NCBI GenBank assembly: GCA_021793055.1
Contig: JAJYTL010000170.1
Location: 1 to 7,131, forward strand
Reading direction: 5' to 3'
DNA length: 7,131 nucleotides
From: Pseudomonadota bacterium
GTDB taxonomy: Bacteria > Pseudomonadota > Alphaproteobacteria > Ferrovibrionales > Ferrovibrionaceae
Shown: positions 5,256-7,131 of the stretch, in pieces
How the letters are laid out: each line of letters begins with the position of its first letter
Position numbering within the stretch: the stretch's first letter is position 1
Program-made: the position numbers and the translations under genes
The notes under the pieces: generated by a model
What the model was told of the DNA's origin: nothing
What the model saw: only the letters and a program-made list of their open reading frames with translations
Databases searched by the model: none

Positions 5256-7131
5256 CGGCGATGCCGCGGCCGAGGCGCAGAACAATGGGCGGCCGAAACT
5301 GATCGGCGCCCGGGTGCAGCGGCTCGAAGACCCGCGCTTTCTCACCGGCCACGGCGCCTATGTCGCCGACATGAAGCCGGCCGGCGTTCTGCACGTCGCG
5401 ATCCGCCGTAGCGACCAGCCGCACGCCCGCATCCTGGCCATCGAGACGGCGGCGGCGCGGCAGATTCCGGGCGTCCTCGGTGTCTTCACGGCGGACGACC
5501 TAGCCGGCCTGGCGAAGCCGATCTTCGCCACCTCGCGCATGCGGAACTATCACGCCACCGCGACGCTGCCCCTGGCCACCGGCAAGGTGCGCTACGTTGG
5601 CGAGCCGGTGGTCGCGGTGGTGGCGGAAAACCGCTACATCGCCGAGGACGCGGCCGAGGCGATCGAGATCGCCTACGCGCCGCTCGCCGTCGCGGTCGAT
5701 CCGGAAGCGGCGGCGGCACCGGGCGCGCCGCTTCTGCACCCGGAGGCGGGAACCAACGTCCTCGCGGCGCGGGAATTTTCCCGCGGCGATCCCGACCTCG
5801 CGATGGCCGAGGCGGCGGTGCGCGTCCGCGGCCGCTTCCGCTTCCATCGCAAGACGCCGGGCGCGATCGAGAACCGCGCCTATCTCGCCGACTACGATCC
5901 GGGCCGTGGCGCGCTGACGCTTTATGGCACCACCCAGGTGCCCGGCATCATCCGCGACGCGCTGGTCGAGGCGCTGGACCTTCCCGGCCATCTCGTGCGT
6001 GTCGTGGCGCCGGACGTCGGCGGCGGCTTCGGCGGCAAGTGTTCGCTCTACCCGGAAGAGATCCTGGTCGCGGTGCTGGCGCGCCGGCTTGGCCGGCCGG
6101 TGAAATGGGTCGGCGACCGGCTTGAGGACCTAGCCGCGACCGGCCAGGCCTTCGACGAGATCGTCGAGGCCGAGATGGGCCTCGACAAGGCGGGCCGCAT
6201 CCTCGCCCTCACCGCGCGGGCGATCGGCGACGTCGGCGCCTATTCGATCTATCCCTGGACGGCGGCGATCGAGCCGGTGCAGGTGGTGAGCTTCCTCTCC
6301 GGTCCCTATCGCGTGGCGAACTACCGCGCCGCGGTGCAGGCGGTGGCGACGCCGAAGGCGCCGACCGGCCCCTATCGCGGCGTCGGCCGCCCGGCCGCGA
6401 CCTTCGTCGCCGAACGGCTGATGGACATGGCGGCAAAGAAGCTCAGCCTTGATCCCGGTGACATCCGCCTGCGCAATTTCGTCGCCGATGACGAGTTCCC
6501 CTACAAGGCGCCGTCCGGACTGGTGTGGGACCAGGCGGGCTTCAGCGAATGCCTGGTCGCGGCACGCGACGCCATCGGCTACAACGCCGTGCGCGCGGAA
6601 CAGGCGGCGGCGCGCACCGCCGGCCGGCGCATCGGCATCGGCTTCGCCTCCTACGCCGAGCTCACCGGCATCGGCTCGCGCATCTCGGCCGCGCCCGGCA
6701 TGCCGATCAACACCGGCACCGAGAGCGCCAAAGTGCGGATCGATTCGACTGGCGCGGTGACCGCGACCTTTGGCATCGCCTCGCACGGCCAGGGGTTGGA
6801 GACGACGCTGGCGCAGGTGGTGGCGGAAACGCTCGGCGTGCGCGTCACCGACGTGCGCGTGATCCATGGCGATAGCGCCGAGGTCGCGCACGGCACCGGC
6901 ACCTACGCGAGCCGCAGCACCGTGCTCGGCGGCGGCGCGGCGATCCTCGCGGCGCGCGCGGTGCGCGACAAGGCGATGCGCATCGCCGCCCATCTGCTCG
7001 AAGCCGCGACCGACGATCTCGACGCCGCCGAGGGCGCAATCTTCGTCAAAGGCACCGACCGGCGCTTGAGCTTTCGCGAGCTCGCCCGCGCGGTCTATTC
7101 CGAGATCGGCCGCGTCCCGAAGGAATTGCAA
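5248..7131 (+). CDS. Molybdopterin-binding subunit of a xanthine oxidase-family hydroxylase (CoxL-like), 3' partial
   Basis: The frame from ATG 5248 stays open to the right edge: 628 residues of an expected 770-800. The N-terminus (IGARVQRLEDPRFLTGHGAY) is the standard start of the aldehyde oxidase/xanthine dehydrogenase a/b hammerhead domain, about 15-130; the Mo-binding domain follows from about 150. Cofactor motifs visible are Gln230 in TTQVPG, DVGGGFGGK at 256-264, PYRGVGR at 375-381, GQGLETT at 515-520 and GTYASRST at 551-558. The loop at 375-381 aligns with AYxCSFR of form I CO dehydrogenase; Gly378 stands where the Cu-binding Cys would be, so CO oxidation is excluded on sequence. It is closer to the AYRGAGR-type group, whose members hydroxylate aldehydes, purines or N-heterocycles. 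The catalytic Glu near the C-terminus lies beyond the window. The start overlaps the hydrolase stop (ATGACTGA), with AAGAAGGG at 5229-5236 as a distant ribosome binding site. Confidence 0.95.
   Translation, partial: MTDGDAAAEAQNNGRPKLIGARVQRLEDPRFLTGHGAYVADMKPAGVLHVAIRRSDQPHARILAIETAAARQIPGVLGVFTADDLAGLAKPIFATSRMRNYHATATLPLATGKVRYVGEPVVAVVAENRYIAEDAAEAIEIAYAPLAVAVDPEAAAAPGAPLLHPEAGTNVLAAREFSRGDPDLAMAEAAVRVRGRFRFHRKTPGAIENRAYLADYDPGRGALTLYGTTQVPGIIRDALVEALDLPGHLVRVVAPDVGGGFGGKCSLYPEEILVAVLARRLGRPVKWVGDRLEDLAATGQAFDEIVEAEMGLDKAGRILALTARAIGDVGAYSIYPWTAAIEPVQVVSFLSGPYRVANYRAAVQAVATPKAPTGPYRGVGRPAATFVAERLMDMAAKKLSLDPGDIRLRNFVADDEFPYKAPSGLVWDQAGFSECLVAARDAIGYNAVRAEQAAARTAGRRIGIGFASYAELTGIGSRISAAPGMPINTGTESAKVRIDSTGAVTATFGIASHGQGLETTLAQVVAETLGVRVTDVRVIHGDSAEVAHGTGTYASRSTVLGGGAAILAARAVRDKAMRIAAHLLEAATDDLDAAEGAIFVKGTDRRLSFRELARAVYSEIGRVPKELQ

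Noticed and set aside
4407..5345. Minus-strand open frame of 312 codons over the hydrolase gene
   Set aside because: The plus strand here encodes an intact metal-binding hydrolase; the opposite frame has no family resemblance.
6130..7131. Minus-strand open frame of 333 codons at the right edge
   Set aside because: It lies opposite the Mo-subunit gene, whose frame carries cofactor motifs throughout; the antisense product is His/Arg/Gly-rich with no domain.
3107..7131. Calling the operon aerobic carbon monoxide dehydrogenase (coxMSL)
   Set aside because: The large subunit lacks the AYxCSFR loop and its Cu-binding Cys, so only the general fold and subunit layout are shared.

Overview
The window is high-GC, gene-dense DNA with strong codon-position bias. 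Hybrid two-component sensing sits beside a CoxMSL-type molybdenum hydroxylase cluster. This style suggests an alphaproteobacterium (Rhizobiales- or Rhodospirillales-like), but that is inference from composition and gene content; no rRNA or other taxonomic marker is present. All genes are on the + strand. No tRNA, rRNA, CRISPR array or insertion sequence is visible.

Signalling half (1-2932): the window opens inside a membrane-type hybrid histidine kinase. The visible part runs HAMP, PAS, HisKA, HATPase_c and a C-terminal receiver domain, and the transmembrane N-terminus lies upstream. It is followed after 38 nt by a RocR-type response regulator (receiver plus EAL) whose phosphodiesterase residues all look intact. 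The pair probably converts an unknown signal into hydrolysis of cyclic di-GMP.

Intergenic gap (2933-3106): 174 nt with an exact TTGACA hexamer, a weak -10, an 8-bp direct repeat and a strong ribosome binding site. It probably starts a new transcription unit.

Metabolic half (3107-7131): a tightly overlapping operon encodes an FAD subunit (CoxM-like), a [2Fe-2S] subunit (CoxS-like), a metallo-beta-lactamase-fold hydrolase of the N-acyl homoserine lactonase type, and a molybdopterin subunit (CoxL-like) that runs off the right edge. Stop and start codons overlap by 4, 4 and 8 nt, so the four are almost certainly co-translated. The Mo subunit carries PYRGVGR where true CO dehydrogenase has AYxCSFR, so it is not a form I CO dehydrogenase and its substrate is unknown.

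The most interesting feature is the hydrolase gene lying between the Fe-S and Mo subunit genes. It suggests a two-step pathway in which the Mo enzyme oxidises an aldehyde, lactol or heterocycle and the hydrolase opens the resulting lactone or similar ring. That pathway is a hypothesis. The hydrolase has all seven metal ligands of the AHL-lactonase family but has Ser at the position where AiiA-type lactonases have their active-site Tyr.
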